The notes under the pieces: generated by a model
The model's input: the letters and a program-made list of their open reading frames with translations, nothing else
Database searches by the model: none
Told to the model about the DNA's origin: nothing
Made by a program: the position numbers and the translations under genes
Part shown: one piece after another, positions 24,746 to 38,300 of the stretch
How positions within the stretch are numbered: the stretch's first letter is position 1
How the letters are laid out: every line of letters begins with the position of its first letter
NCBI RefSeq assembly: GCF_018320785.1
Contig: NC_054882.1
Location: 555,501-619,500, forward strand
Length of the DNA stretch: 64,000 bases
Direction of reading: 5' to 3'
From: Cheilinus undulatus
Lineage: Eukaryota > Chordata > Actinopteri > Labriformes > Labridae

Positions 24746-27700
24746 TTAGCGCTGTCCGGTGTACGCCCTGAACCAGGAAGTGACGGAAGCAGCAGCTGAT
24801 GAGATCATCCCCCCGGTGTTGGCAGAGGGCTGAGACACCTGCAAAGCACTCTGGGAAAGATCCATGGACTGTGGAGGGAGGAGGAGGGTGTTAATAAATG
24901 CATGAGCATAATTAAAGTTAATGTTCTAATGAGCGAGATTGAATAAAACTTTATTTATAACCAGGCTTAACCAGAACACTGGTTTCTGGTTCTGGTCAGA
25001 CTGGAATGACAGGACCAGGGAGGACAGACAAATAAATACGCGCTGTTTACTGGTGACCAATGATACGGAGTCACTATGGTCACAAAACTCCAGGGCTGCC
25101 GCCCTTTAATGATGCAATTAAAGGCAGGTGCACGCCGACCACCGCTGAGTCAGCCTTTTTTATTTATTTATTTTTTAACAGCTGAATGACAATAAAAATA
25201 CGAAAGAGCCTCATAAAGATCTCTGGTTCACTTTTTAAGATCATTCAGAGGGTACAATGATCACCCTACCTGCTTCCTATTGGTCAGTTCATCCTCTACC
25301 TGCTTCCTATTGGTCAGTTCATCCTCTACCTGCTTCCTATTGGTCAGTTCATCCTCTACCTGCTTCCTATTGGTCAGTTCATCCTCTACCTGCTTCCTAT
25401 TGGTCAGTCCATCCTCTACCTGCTTCCTATTGGTCAGTCCATCCTCTACCTGCTTCCTATTGGTCAGTCCATCCTCTACCTGATCAATAGTTAACCCTGA
25501 TCTGTCAGAGCTGAGCCTGGTCCAGGTGAGTTTACCTGTGAGGGAATGTCACAGAATCGAGGACTCGGCACCGTCTCCCAGTCCGTCCCCAGGTCCGTCT
25601 CCTCATCCGTCACCTCCTCGTCCCCGCTCTCCTCAGCTGGCCCCGCCGCCTCCGGCTCCACGAACTCCATGGACTCCTCCAGGTCAGCGCTGACCTCGAA
25701 AGGACCCGTCCTGGAACGGGCACTAATAATTAAGAGGGGAGGGGCCAGGACCACAGTGCTGCTCTCTGACTGGTCCTTGACCTTTGAAGTTACCAAGCTT
25801 TAATGAACACGACCCCTATAAAACCCCCTGGTGACCCTCAGTAATGGTCCCTGATCTTACCCTCACATTCACACAGTCAGAAGAAGGCTCTCACCTTCCC
25901 AGATTGTCGTTGTCAGGGGCAACCAGAAACATGATGTTCCTCAGAGTGTGATGTGGGTGGAGCTTCTCACTGTCCACATGCTGAAGACACACAAAAAAAC
26001 AAGCTTTAATCCCCACACTGGGGTCTGACCTGTCTTAGCTTGGTGAATATTTGACGACTTTTGGCCCAATGCAGATTTGTTCTGGTAAAAGTTATTTCAT
26101 AGTTGGGGCGCGTCTTACCTTACCTGTGGAGTTTATCTTTGCAAAGAATGGTTAAACAGCGACTCTAAACAGTAACAGAGTCCAGACAATGATCCTCTAC
26201 TGGATGGAGGTCTGGGCTTTGACTCGGCCACGCCAGAACATTCCCTTTGTTGTCTCTAAACCATTTCTGTGGAGCTTTCTCTGTAGGCTTCTGCTGCTGA
26301 GAAGCATCCCCACAGCATGATGCTGCCACCAGCGTGCTCCACAGTGGGGATGGTGTGTTTGTGGTGATGTCAGTGTTTGGCGTCTTGTCTGATGGTCTCA
26401 AAGCTCCATTCTGGTCTCATCAGACCAAAGACCTTCCTTCCTCTTGACCATGGAGTCTCCCACAGTCCTTCTGGTGAACTCTAGTCCAGATTGAATCTGA
26501 GTTTTCTTCAACAGTGTCTTTCTCTTTGCCACTCTCCCATAAAGCTCTGACTGGTGAAGAACCCGGCCAACAGTTGTTGTCTGCAGAGTCTCTCCATCTC
26601 AGCTGCTGAAGCTTGGAGCTCCTTCAGAGTAGTCATAGGTGTCTTGGTGTCCTCTCTCACTAGTCTCCTTCTTGCACGCCCACTCAGTTTGTGAGGACGG
26701 TCTGATCTAGGCAGATTTACACATGTGACATATTCCTTCATTTCTTCAGGATGGATTTAACTGAACTCTGGGGGATGTTCAGAGACTTGGAGATGTTTCT
26801 GACTCCATCCTCTGACTTAGACTTTCAGTAACCTTTTCTCTGAGTGTTCTTTTGTCTTCATGGTGTAATGGTAGCCAGGAATACTGATGAACCAGAGACT
26901 GGACCTTCCAGACTCAGCTGATCCTCATCTCTCTAACTGTGAGACTACTAGCACCGACTGTCTGGACCTCTGCTGGATTAGCTCAGCCACTTTAAAGGGT
27001 TAATGTTTATTCACGTCTTTGTAGAAATCTGTTCTCACATCAAAGAGGATTTTTCTATTTTTTTTTTGTCAAAAATCCAAAACATATTAACCGTGATTGA
27101 TTATTAAAATCAATAAAAGGGTCAAACATGGAAGGGGTCAAGACTTTTTAGAGGAACTGTATGTGGGCGTGTCTTACCTAGATGGGTGTGTCTTCTCTAT
27201 AAATAGGCGTGTCTCACCTGAGAGAAGCACAGGTGCAGGATGTTGGTGTTGAGCTTGCTCAGAGCTCTGGTGAAGCGGTAGCGGCTCAGGTTCTCTCCAC
27301 AGAACTCACTGAGGACAGAGACGTTAATCAGACGCTGTTTTCCTGGCTCTGGTTGGTCAGTGAAGGAGATGGGGGCGGGGCTTGTCTCACCTGTTACAGA
27401 GCTTCTTGGGCAGGTTGACGTCAAGGATGTGAGACAGGATGGTGACCAGCTGAGTGGCGTAGCAGAGAGCAGCGCTGATGGTATGGGCGGGGTTAATGTG
27501 GTCCAACTCTGCAGCACACAGAGGGTCAAAGGTCAACATGAGAAGCTCAAACTGATATCTGAATGGACAGAAAAGAACAACAGACCTGGGCCCTGATTGG
27601 TGCTCTTCTCCTCCACCCAGGTGTAGTAGGCGGAGCAGTCTCCGTTGCTAGGCAGGCTGACGGGGGGCCCCGTGATGCTGATGCTGGTCTCTCCGTTCTG

Positions 27701-30700
27701 GTCATCCCATATCCAGCGTCCAGACAGGTAGGTGGTTCTCCTAGCCTCGGCCAGCTCGCTCACCGTGCTGGAGGTCAGGGCGGGGTCACACTCTGCCACC
27801 ACGTCTGCAGGGTCTCTGAGGGAGAGACGCAGGTGCAAAGCACAGGTGACAAAAGCATTCTGATTGGTTCAACCAGCTTTTTTGGTTTGACTCATTTATT
27901 CCTTCTAGAACATCAACCCTGACCTGTCCCAGCCAAGGTCAGGGTTATACAGCAGCATTCCCCTTTAACTGGTCCACCTCCCCACCAGAGCAGCAAGGCC
28001 ATCACTCTGACATCTCTCCATTAGTGCATGGGGATCCTGGTTGTGTATTTGATGTAATTCAGCCTGTGTGTGTGTAGCATGTGTAACAATAGAGTGTAAA
28101 CTGGGAATTTCCCTTCAGGGATTAATAAAGTCTGACGTAACATAAGGAAGATCGGGACTGGGACAGCTACCTGCGCTCCTGTTTCTCCTCCTTCAGCGGG
28201 AACATGAACGTGCTGAGTTCCAGGATGTGTTCTCGTCTCAGAGCAGCCAGCTGACTGAGACGGCTCTGCAGCTCTCGACTACGGCGCTCCAGCAGCTCGC
28301 CAAGACGATGGTTGTGACGATCGATTTTGTCCCGTTTCTCCTGATGACGCCCAGCACGCCGCTGCAGCCGCTGACATTCCTCCTGAGAGCGCTGGAGCAG
28401 CTCCTTATCTGAGGAGGAGGAGGTTATTAGACACTCTTCTTCTATGGTAACGAAGGTTAAACCTGCTCTAATCATGAACGGCTCGTCTGAAGATGACAGT
28501 AGTTATCGTGTCTGAGATTTCAGACAATAACAAACAGAGCAAACTAGAGAGCCCGCTCATAAACCAGGGAGAGAAAAACCTTTGAAAGATTTAATGATGA
28601 AATATAAACTCTACAGAGCTTTGACCCACCACTCGTCACCTCCTCGTTTCCCCCGGCGATCGCCTCCTTCAGCTGTTCAATCTTCATTTTACAGGACATG
28701 ATCTTCCACTTCTGAGGAGAAGAAAAAGCCACCTTAAATATTCACATCCTGAGCAGTTACTGTTCAGATTGAGATTGTTCCTCCTCTGCTCATGGTCAGG
28801 GTGAAACCTGGACGGTGAAATCAGTGAACTGACCATCTGATCGGCCTGCAGCTTCCTCTCCATGTCCTGGATCACTCTGAGGAGAAATAGACCAGAAAAC
28901 TGTCAATGAGCTTTAATAACCGAGAGACACCGACTGGTCAGCTCCGTCTGACCCTCCTCAGTACGTTTACATGACAACCACCAGCTTCAGCTTTATCTCC
29001 ACTATGATATCTGACCCTCCTCAGTACGTTTACATGTCAACCACCAGCTTCAGCTTTATCTCCACTATGATATCTGACCCTCCTCAGTACGTTTACATGA
29101 CAACCACCAGCTTCAGCTTTATCTCCACTATGATATCTGACCCTCCTCAGTACGTTTACATGACAACCACCAGCTTCAGCTTTATCTCCACTATGATATC
29201 TGACCCTCCTCAGTACGTTTACATGACAACCACCAGCTTCAGCTTTATCTCCACTATATCTGACCCTCCTCAGTACGTTTACATGTCAACCACCAGCTTC
29301 AGCTTTATCTCCACTATGATATCTGACCCTCCTCAGTACGTTTGCATGACAACCACCAGCTTCAGCTTTATCTCCACTATGATATCTGACCCTCCTCAGT
29401 ACGTTTACATGACAACCACCAGCTTCAGCTTTATCTCCACTATGATATCTGACCCTCCTCAGTACGTTTACATGTCAACCACCAGCTTCAGCTTTATCTC
29501 CACTATGATATCTGACCCTCCTCAGTACGTTTACATGACAACCACCAGCTTCAGCTTTATCTCCACTATGATATCTGACCCTCCTCAGTACGTTTACATG
29601 ACAACCACCAGCTTCAGCTTTATCTCCACTATGATATCTGACCCTCCTCTGTACGTTTACATGACAACCACCAGCTTCAGCTTTATCTCCACTATGATAT
29701 CTGACCCTCCTCAGTACGTTTACATGACAACCACCAGCTTCAGCTTTATCTCCACTATGATACCTGACCCTCCTCAGTACGTTTACATGTCAACCACCAG
29801 CTTCAGCTTTATCTCCACTATGATATCTGACCCTCCTCAGTACGTTTGCATGACAACCACCAGCTTCAGCTTTATCTCCACTATGATACCTGACCCTCCT
29901 CAGTACGTTTGCATGACAACCACCAGCTTCAGCTTTATCTCCACTATGATACCTGACCCTCCTCAGTACGTTTACATGTCAACCACCAGCTTCAGCTTTA
30001 TCTCCACTATGATACCTGATCCTCCTCAGTACGTTTACATGACAACCACCAGCTTCAGCTTTATCTCCACTATGATATCTGACCCTCCTCAGTACGTTTA
30101 CATGACAACCACCAGCTTCAGCTTTATCTCCACTATGATATCTGACCCTCCTCTGTACGTTTACATGACAACCACCAGCTTCAGCTTTATCTCCACTATG
30201 ATACCTGACCCTCCTCAGTACGTTTACATGACAACCACCAGCTTCAGCTTTATCTCCACTATGATATCTGACCCTCCTCAGTACGTTTACATGACAACCA
30301 CCAGCTTCAGCTTTATCTCCACTATGATATCTGACCCTCCTCAGGCGTTTACATGTCAACCACCAGCTTCAGCTTTATCTCCTCTATGATACCTGATCCT
30401 CCTCAGTACGTTTACATGACAACCACCAGCTTCAGCTTTATCTCCACTATGATATCTGACCCTCCTCAGTACGTTTACATGACAACCACCAGCTTCAGCT
30501 TTATCTCCACTATGATATCTGACCCTCCTCAGTACGTTTACATGACAACCACCAGCTTCAGCTTTATCTCCACTATGATACCTGACCCTCCTCAGTACGT
30601 TTACATGTCAACCACCAGCTTCAGCTTTATCTCCACTATGATATCTGACCCTCCTCAGTACGTTTACATGACAACCACCAGCTTCAGCTTTATCTCCACT

Positions 30701-33700
30701 ATGATATCTGACCCTCCTCAGTACGTTTACATGACAACCACCAGCTTCAGCTTTATCTCCACTATGATATCTGACCCTCCTCAGTACGCTTACATGTCAC
30801 AACCACCAGCTTCAGCTTTATCTCCACTATGATATCTGACCCTCCTCAGTATGTTTTCATGACAACCACCAGCTTCAGCTTTATCTCCACTATGATATCT
30901 GACCCTCCTCAGTACGTTTACATGACAACCACCAGCTTCAGCTTTATCTCCACTATGATATCTGACCCTCCTCAGTACGTTTACATGACAACCACCAGCT
31001 TCAGCTTTATCTCCACTATGATATCTGACCCTCCTCAGTACGTTTACATGACAACCACCAGCTTCAGCTTTATCTCCACTATGATATCTGACCCTCCTCA
31101 GTACGTTTACATGACAACCACCAGCTTCAGCTTTATCTCCACTATGATATCTGACCCTCCTCAGTACGTTTACATGACAACCACCAGCTTCAGCTTTATC
31201 TCCACTATGATATCTGACCCTCCTCAGTACGTTTGCATGACAACCACCAGCTTCAGCTTTATCTCCACTATGATACCTGACCCTCCTCAGTACGTTTACA
31301 TGTCAACCACCAGCTTCAGCTTTATCTCCACTATGATACCTGACCCTCCTCAGTACGTTTACATGACAACCACCAGCTTCAGCTTTATCTCCACTATGAT
31401 ATCTGACCCTCCTCAGTACGTTTACATGACAACCACCAGCTTCAGCTTTATCTCCACTATGACATCTGACCCTCCTCAGTACGTTTACATGACAACCACC
31501 AGCTTCAGCTTTATCTCCACTATGATATCTGACCCTCCTCAGTACGTTTACATGACAACCACCAGCTTCAGCTTTATCTCCACTATGATATCTGACCCTC
31601 ATCAGTACGTTTACATGACAACCACCAGCTTCAGCTTTATCTCCACTATGATACCTGACCCTCCTCAGTACGTTTACATGACAACCACCAGCTTCAGCTT
31701 TATCTCCACTATGATAACTGACCCTCCTCAGTACGTTTACATGACAACCACCAGCTTCAGCTTTATCTCCACTATGATATCTGACCCTCCTCAGTACGTT
31801 TACATGTCAACCACCAGCTTCAGCTTTATCTCCACTATGATACCTGACCCTCCTCAGCACGCGTTTACATGACAACCACCAGCTTCAGCTTTATCTCCAC
31901 TATGATATCTGACCCTCTTCAGTACGTTTACATGTCAACCACCAGCTTCAGCTTTATCTCCACTATGATATCTGACCCTCCTCAGTACGTTTACATGACA
32001 ACCACCAGCTTCAGCTTTATCTCCACTATGATATCTGACCCTCTTCAGTACGTTTACATTACAACCACCAGCTTCAGCTTTATCTCCACTATGATACCTG
32101 ACCCTCCTCAGTACGTTTACATGACAACCACCAGCTTCAGCTTTATCTCCACTATATCTGAACCTCCTCAGTACGTTTACATGACAACCACCAGCTTCAG
32201 CTTTATCTCCACTATGATACCTGACCCTCCTCAGTACGTTTACATGACAACCACCAGCTTCAGCTTTATCTCCACTATGATATCTGACCCTCCTCAGTAC
32301 GTTTACATGACAACCACCAGCTTCAGCTTTATCTCCACTATGATATCTGACCCACCTCAGAACGATTACATGACAACCACCAGCTTCAGCTTTATCTCCA
32401 CTATGATATCTGACCCTCCTCAGCACGTTTACATGACAACCACCAGCTTCAGCTTTATCTCCACTATGATACCTGACCCTCCTCAGTACGTTTACATGAC
32501 AACCACCAGCTTCAGCTTTATCTCCACTATAACAGAACCTCCTCAGAACGTTTACATGACAACCACCAGCTTCAGCTTTATCTCCACTATGATACCTGAC
32601 CCTCCTCAGTACGTTTACATGACAACCACCAGCTTCAGCTTTATCTCCACTATGATACCTGACCCTCCTCAGTACGTTTACATGACAACCACCAGCTTCA
32701 GCTTTATCTCCACTATGATATCTGACCCTCCTCAGTACGTTTACATGACAACCACCAGCTTCAGCTTTATCTCCACTATGATATCTGACCCTCCTCAGTA
32801 CGTTTACATGACAACCACCAGCTTCAGCTTTATCTCCACTATGATATCTGACCCTCCTCAGTACGTTTACATGACAACCACCAGCTTCAGCTTTATCTCC
32901 ACTATGATACCTGACCCTCCTCAGTACGTTTACATGTCAACCACCAGCTTCAGCTTTATCTCCACTATGATACCTGACCCTCCTCAGTACGTTTACATGT
33001 CAACCACCAGCTTCAGCTTTATCTCCACTATGATATCTGACCCTCCTCTGTACGTTTACATGACAACCACCAGCTTCAGCTTTATCTCCACTATGATATC
33101 TGACCCTCCTCAGTACGTTTACATGTCAACCACCAGCTTCAGCTTTATCTCCACTATGATACCTGACCCTCCTCAGTACGTTTACATGTCAACCACCAGC
33201 TTCAGCTTTATCTCCACTATGATATCTGACCCTCCTCAGTATGTTTACATGACAACCACCAGCTTCAGCTTTATCTCCACTATGATATCTGACCCTCTTC
33301 AGTACGTTTACATGACAAGCACCAGCTTCAGCTTTATCTCCACTATGATACCTGACCTCCTCAGTACGTTTACATGACAACCACCAGCTTCAGCTTTATC
33401 TCCACTATGATATCTGACCCTCCTCAGTACGTTTGCATGACAACCACCAGCTTCAGCTTTATCTCCACTATGATACCTGACCCTCCTCAGTACGTTTACA
33501 TGTCAACCACCAGCTTCAGCTTTATCTCCACTATGATACCTGACCCTCCTCAGTACGTTTACATGTCAACCACCAGCTTCAGCTTTATCTCCACTATGAT
33601 ATCTGACCCTCCTCAGTACGTTTACATGACAACCACCAGCTTCAGCTTTATCTCCACTATGACATCTGACCCTCCTCAGTACGTTTGCATGACAACCACC

Positions 33701-34249
33701 AGCTTCAGCTTTATCTCCACTATGATATCTGACCCTCCTCAGTACGTTTGCATGACAACCACCAGCTTCAGCTTTATCTCCACTATGATACCTGACCCTC
33801 CTCAGTACGTTTACATGACAACCACCAGCTTCAGCTTTATCTCCACTATGACATCTGACCCTCCTCTGTACGTTTACATGACAACCACCAGCTTCAGCTT
33901 TATCTCCACTATGACATCTGACCCTCCTCTGTACGTTTACATGACAACCACCAGCTTCAGCTTTATCTCCACTATGACATCTGACCCTCCTCAGTATGTT
34001 TACATGACAACCACCAGCTTCAGCTTTATCTCCACTATGATATCTGACCCTCCTCAGTACGTTTACATGACAACCACCAGCTTCAGCTTTCTCTCAGGCT
34101 GATGTATCTGGAATCTGAATGACCAAAACAGATGTGAGGTGCAATCAGGGTCAGAGAAACCCCAGGTGAGTGTAAAGGTGAGTTACCTGTGCTGCAGCTG
34201 CTCCTTCTCCTCCTTCAGCTCCTTCAAACGCTGCAGCTTCTCTGAGTAT
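24746..34249 (-). CDS. atg14: Atg14 (Barkor), PI3K complex I autophagy subunit; exon 1 not found
   Basis: Ten minus-strand exons join in phase: 34187-34249, 28834-28876, 28630-28711, 28171-28408, 27586-27815, 27391-27508, 27218-27308, 25895-25980, 25536-25710, 24746-24868 (stop). The protein reads as ATG14: a coiled coil ([38 protein letters not shown]), the DPADV and [10 protein letters not shown] blocks, the acidic [12 protein letters not shown] region, FCDIPSQ, and a C-terminal amphipathic BATS helix ending [14 protein letters not shown]14 directs Vps34-Vps15-Beclin 1 to the ER to start autophagosome formation; the coiled coil binds Beclin 1, and the C-terminal helix senses membrane curvature and PI3P. 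The first exon, which in vertebrates encodes CxxC motifs near the N terminus, was not found between 34250 and the next gene. One intron is almost wholly a 63-bp minisatellite and another holds a Tc1 remnant. Confidence 0.93.
24900..25261. other. Last intron of atg14, unique part
   Basis: No feature apart from a T-rich stretch near 25155. It lies between the last exon and a 30-bp array. Confidence 0.4.
25262..25482. repeat. Minisatellite, 30-bp unit, about 7 near-identical copies
   Basis: Copies contain TACCTGCTTCCTATTGGTCA. They are almost identical, suggesting recent expansion. On the atg14 sense strand each unit carries AAGCAGGTAGAGG, which resembles a splice donor, about 50 bases past the true donor of exon 25536-25710. 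Confidence 0.9.
26160..27161 (-). mobile_element. Tc1-like transposon remnant 2
   Basis: On the minus strand, from the right: an outer repeat beginning ACAGTTCCTCTAAAAAG (27161 leftward), a helix-turn-helix remnant with [12 protein letters not shown] (about 26640), and the C-terminal segment [18 protein letters not shown] (about 26230-26280). [11 protein letters not shown] is present in another frame, so the reading frame is broken and much of the catalytic domain is missing. It sits in the atg14 intron between exons 27218-27308 and 25895-25980. The left end is not clearly delimited. Confidence 0.75.
28050..28140 (+). mobile_element. LINE 3' tail fragment
   Basis: GGGAATTTCCCTTCAGGGAT followed by TAATAAAGTCTGA is the usual 3' end of L2/CR1-like fish LINEs as I remember them. 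It lies in an atg14 intron. No coding sequence remains. Confidence 0.45.
28955..34095. repeat. Minisatellite, 63-bp unit, about 81 copies
   Basis: Over 5.1 kb of a 63-bp unit including CCTCCTCAGTACGTTTACAT, CAACCACCAGCTTCAGC and TTTATCTCCACTATGATATC. Copies are 95% or more identical by eye; variants (ATATCT/ATACCT, ACAACC/TCAACC, TTTACA/TTTGCA) recur in many copies, the sign of unequal exchange or gene conversion. The unit is a multiple of 3 and is open on both strands, which produces long plus (21-residue cycle [21 protein letters not shown] type) and minus frames. It fills about 97% of the intron between atg14 exons 34187-34249 and 28834-28876, starting about 80 bases from one exon and ending about 90 from the other. 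Confidence 0.97.
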
Positions 34250-35031
34250 CTGCGACACACGGAGAGAAAGACATGTTTATTATTATTCCAATAATGAAAA
34301 TGTGCATTCATCATTGTTTATAAAAATACTGTTTCCTTTCTACTAACACTACTCTTTATCATTATTAATATAAAACACATCTAACTTTATCTTTAGGAAA
34401 ACACATAAACTTCACGGTCAATATTGTGTTAAAAATGTTCATATGTAATTATCGCACACAAACACTTTGGCAATGTGTTTTACTGGTCCCTCAGAATCTC
34501 TACTGAGACCCCTCAAGGGCCACAGACCTCAGTTCGGGAAACCTTTGTGTAACGTGGAAACTGTGGGGTCAGAGCTATTTTGGTTTCTGCATGTTGTCAA
34601 GCTTTAGCAGGGATGCTAACTGAGCTAGCATAACAACACAGAGAGTGTGTATCAGCAGCTTTAAAGTTGGGGTCACCTAAAACCTGCACATAGAGGAGCT
34701 AACGGAGGCTAATGGAGGCTAACAGAAGCTAAGGTAGGCTAAGGTAGGCTAACAGCAGGCTAATGTAGGTTGACTGTTGTTTTTTTATGGCACCAGATTT
34801 GAACCAGTACAGGGTTCTGAGTGCAGATCAAGACAGACGGACTAGATGGACACGCCCCCAATGACAGTAATTAGACAATCAGAGTGTGATAATTATTGAT
34901 AATTATTGATAATTCCTGGCAGACAAGCACACTGGTGACCCTGTTCCAAATCCAGACTAGCATCAGACCCAGAGGCTGTCATTAATCTGGATTATCATGC
35001 TAACTGGTACTTACTAATGTTGTATATTAAT
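34250..35031. other. atg14 upstream intron, unique sequence
   Basis: Searched on the minus strand for the missing atg14 N-terminal exon (a frame with two closely spaced CxxC pairs and a donor leaving two bases); none found. A short degenerate GGAGGCTAA repeat lies at about 34695-34770. Confidence 0.45.
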
Positions 35032-35348
35032 TAGGGATGCACCGATTGATCGGCCAAAATCGGAATCTGTGACGATTTCCTTAATTTTGGGGGATCGGCC
35101 GATCCTTACGATCTTATCTGCCTCTACCTACTAAAACGTGAAAATGAAAGACTAAAGTACTGATATAATTCAGTAGTTTGGACAGCAATGCTCTAAACTT
35201 TTCATTTGTATTTGAGAGAACTACCTCATGTGCAGCTAAAACAACAAGTTTGTATTGTTTCACGGGTATTGTTCAATGTTTTTCAGTAAAATAAGACTGG
35301 AACATTTTTAAATGTTCTTTTTAAAGATCGATGATCCGCGCGCCCCTA
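35032..35348. mobile_element. hAT-type MITE with perfect 8-bp target duplication
   Basis: The element begins TAGGGATGCACCGATTGATC and ends GCGCGCCCCTA, giving short imperfect inverted ends (TAGGGATGC against TAGGGGCGC). Both sides carry the identical 8-mer ATATTAAT (35024-35031 and 35349-35356), the target duplication length of hAT elements. The 317-bp interior has no transposase. The GATCGGCC/GGCCGATC content matches a common fish element type. The 24-bp array starts within the right-hand duplication. Confidence 0.8.
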
Positions 35349-35351
35349 ATA

Positions 35352-38300
35352 TTAATCTGATACTAACAGATTTATTTAATCTGATACTAACAGATTTATT
35401 TAATCTGATACTAACAGATTTATTTAATCTGATACTAACAGATTTATCTAATCTGATACTAACAGATTTATTTAATCTGATACTAACAGATTTATTTAAT
35501 CTGATACTAACAGATTTATCTAATCTGATACTAACAGATTTATTTAATCTGATACTAACAGATTTATTTAATCTGATACTAACAGATTTATCTAATCTGA
35601 TACTAACAGATTTATTTAATCTGATACTAACAGATTTATTTAATCTGATACTAACAGATTTATCTAATCTGATACTAACAGATTTATTTAATCTGATACT
35701 AACAGATTTATTTAATCTGATACTAACAGATTTATTTAATCTGATACTAACAGATTTATTTAATATTATACTAACAGATTTATTTAATCCTATACTAACA
35801 GATTTATCTAATCTGATACTAACAGATTTATTTAATCTGATACTAACAGATTTATTTAATCTGATACTAACAGATTTATTTAATCTGATACTAACAGATT
35901 TATTTAATCTGATACTAACAGATTTATCTAATCTGATACTAACAGATTTATTTAATCTGATACTAACAGATTTATTTAATCTGATACTAACAGATTTATT
36001 TAATCTGATACTAACAGATTTATCTAATCTGATACTAACAGATTTATTTAATCTGATACTAACAGATTTATTTAATCTGATACTAACAGATTTATCTAAT
36101 CTGATACTAACAGATTTATTTAATCTGATACTAACAGATTTATCTAATCTGATACTAACAGATTTATTTAATCTGATACTAACAGATTTATTTAATCTGG
36201 TATTAACAGATTTATCTAATCTGATACTAACAGATTTATCTAATCTGATACTAACAGATTTATTTAATCTGGTATTAACAGATTTATTTAATCTGATACT
36301 AACAGATTTATTTAATCTGATACTAACAGATTTATTTAATCTGGTATTAACAGATTTATTTAATCTGATACTAACAGATTTATTTAATCTGATACTAACA
36401 GATTTATCTAATCTGATACTAACAGATTTATTTAATCTGATACTAACAGATTTATTTAATCTGATACTAACAGATTTATCTAATCTGATACTAACAGATT
36501 TATTTAATCTGATACTAACAGATTTATCTAATCTGATACTAACAGATTTATTTAATCTGATACTAACAGATTTATCTAATCTGATACTAACAGATTTATT
36601 TAATCTGGTATTAACAGATTAATCTAATCTGGTATTAACAGATTAATCTAATCTGATATTAACAGATTTATTTAATCTGGTATTAACAGATTTATCTAAT
36701 CTGGTATTAACAGATTAATCTAATCTGGTATTAACAGATTAATCTAATCTGATATTAACAGATTTATTTAATCTGGTATTAACAGATTTATCTAATCTGG
36801 TATTAACAGATTAATCTAATCTGGTATTAACAGATTAATCTAATCTGATATTAACAGATTTATTTAATCTGGTATTAACAGATTTATCTAATCTGGTATT
36901 AACAGATTAATCTAATCTGATATTAACAGATTTATTTAATCTGGTATTAACAGATTTATCTAATCTGATACTAACAGATTTATTTAATCTGATACTAACA
37001 GATTTATTTAATCTGATACTAACAGATTAATCTAATCTGGTATTAACAGATTTATTTAATCTGATACTAACAGATTTATTTAATCTGATACTAACAGATT
37101 TATTTAATCTGATACTAACAGATTTATCTAATCTGATACTAACAGATTTATTTAATCTGATACTAACAGATTTATCTAATCTGATACTAACAGATTTATT
37201 TAATCTGATACTAACAGATTAATTTAATCTGATACTAACAGATTTATTTAATCTGGTATTAACAGATTTATTTAATCTGATACTAACAGATTTATTTAAT
37301 CTGGTATTAACAGATTTATTTAATCTGATACTAACAGATTTATTTAATCTGATACTAACAGATTTATTTAATCTGGTATTAAAAGATTTATTTAATCTGA
37401 TACTAACAGATTTATCTAATCTGATACTAACAGATTTATTTAATCTGATACTAACAGATTTATTTAATCTGATACTAACAGATTTATTTAATCTGATACT
37501 AACAGATTTATCTAATCTGGTATTAACAGATTTATCTAATCTGGTATTAACAGATTTATTTAATCTGGTATTAACAGATTAATTAATCTGATACTAACAG
37601 ATTTATTTAATCTAGTATTAACAGATTTATTTAATCTGATACTAACAGATTTATCTAATCTGATACTAACAGATTTATTTAATCTGGTATTAACAGATTT
37701 ATTTAATCTGATACTAACAGATTTATCTAATCTGATACTAACAGATTTATTTAATCTGATACTAACAGATTTATCTAATCTGGTATTAACAGATTTATTT
37801 AATCTGGTATTAACAGATTTATTTAATCTGATACTAACAGATTTATCTAATCTGGTATTAACAGATTTATTTAATCTGGTATTAACAGATTTATTTAATC
37901 TGATACTAACAGATTTATTTAATCTGGTATTAACAGATTTATCTAATCTGATACTAACAGATTTATTTAATCTGATACTAACAGATTTATTTAATCTGAT
38001 ACTAACAGATTAATCTAATCTGGTATTAACAGATTAATCTAATCTGATACTAACAGATTTATTTAATCTGATACTAACAGATTTATTTAATCTGATACTA
38101 ACAGATTAATCTAATCTGGTATTAACAGATTTATCTAATCTGATACTAACAGATTTATTTAATCTGATACTAACAGATTTATTTAATCTGATACTAACAG
38201 ATTAATCTAATCTGGTATTAACAGATTTATCTAATCTGATACTAACAGATTTATTTAATCTGATACTAACAGATTTATTTAATCTGATACTAACAGATTA

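Noticed and set aside
28971-34102. Several long plus frames (347-502 codons) and minus frames in the 63-bp repeat
   Set aside because: They are the repeat read through in a unit length divisible by 3, interrupted at indel copies, with no flanking gene signals. They lie inside an atg14 intron.
35312-36622. 436-codon frame with an eight-residue cycle NLILTDLF
   Set aside because: A 24-bp unit read in frame. It stops at the first TTAATC variant and has no codon-level constraint.
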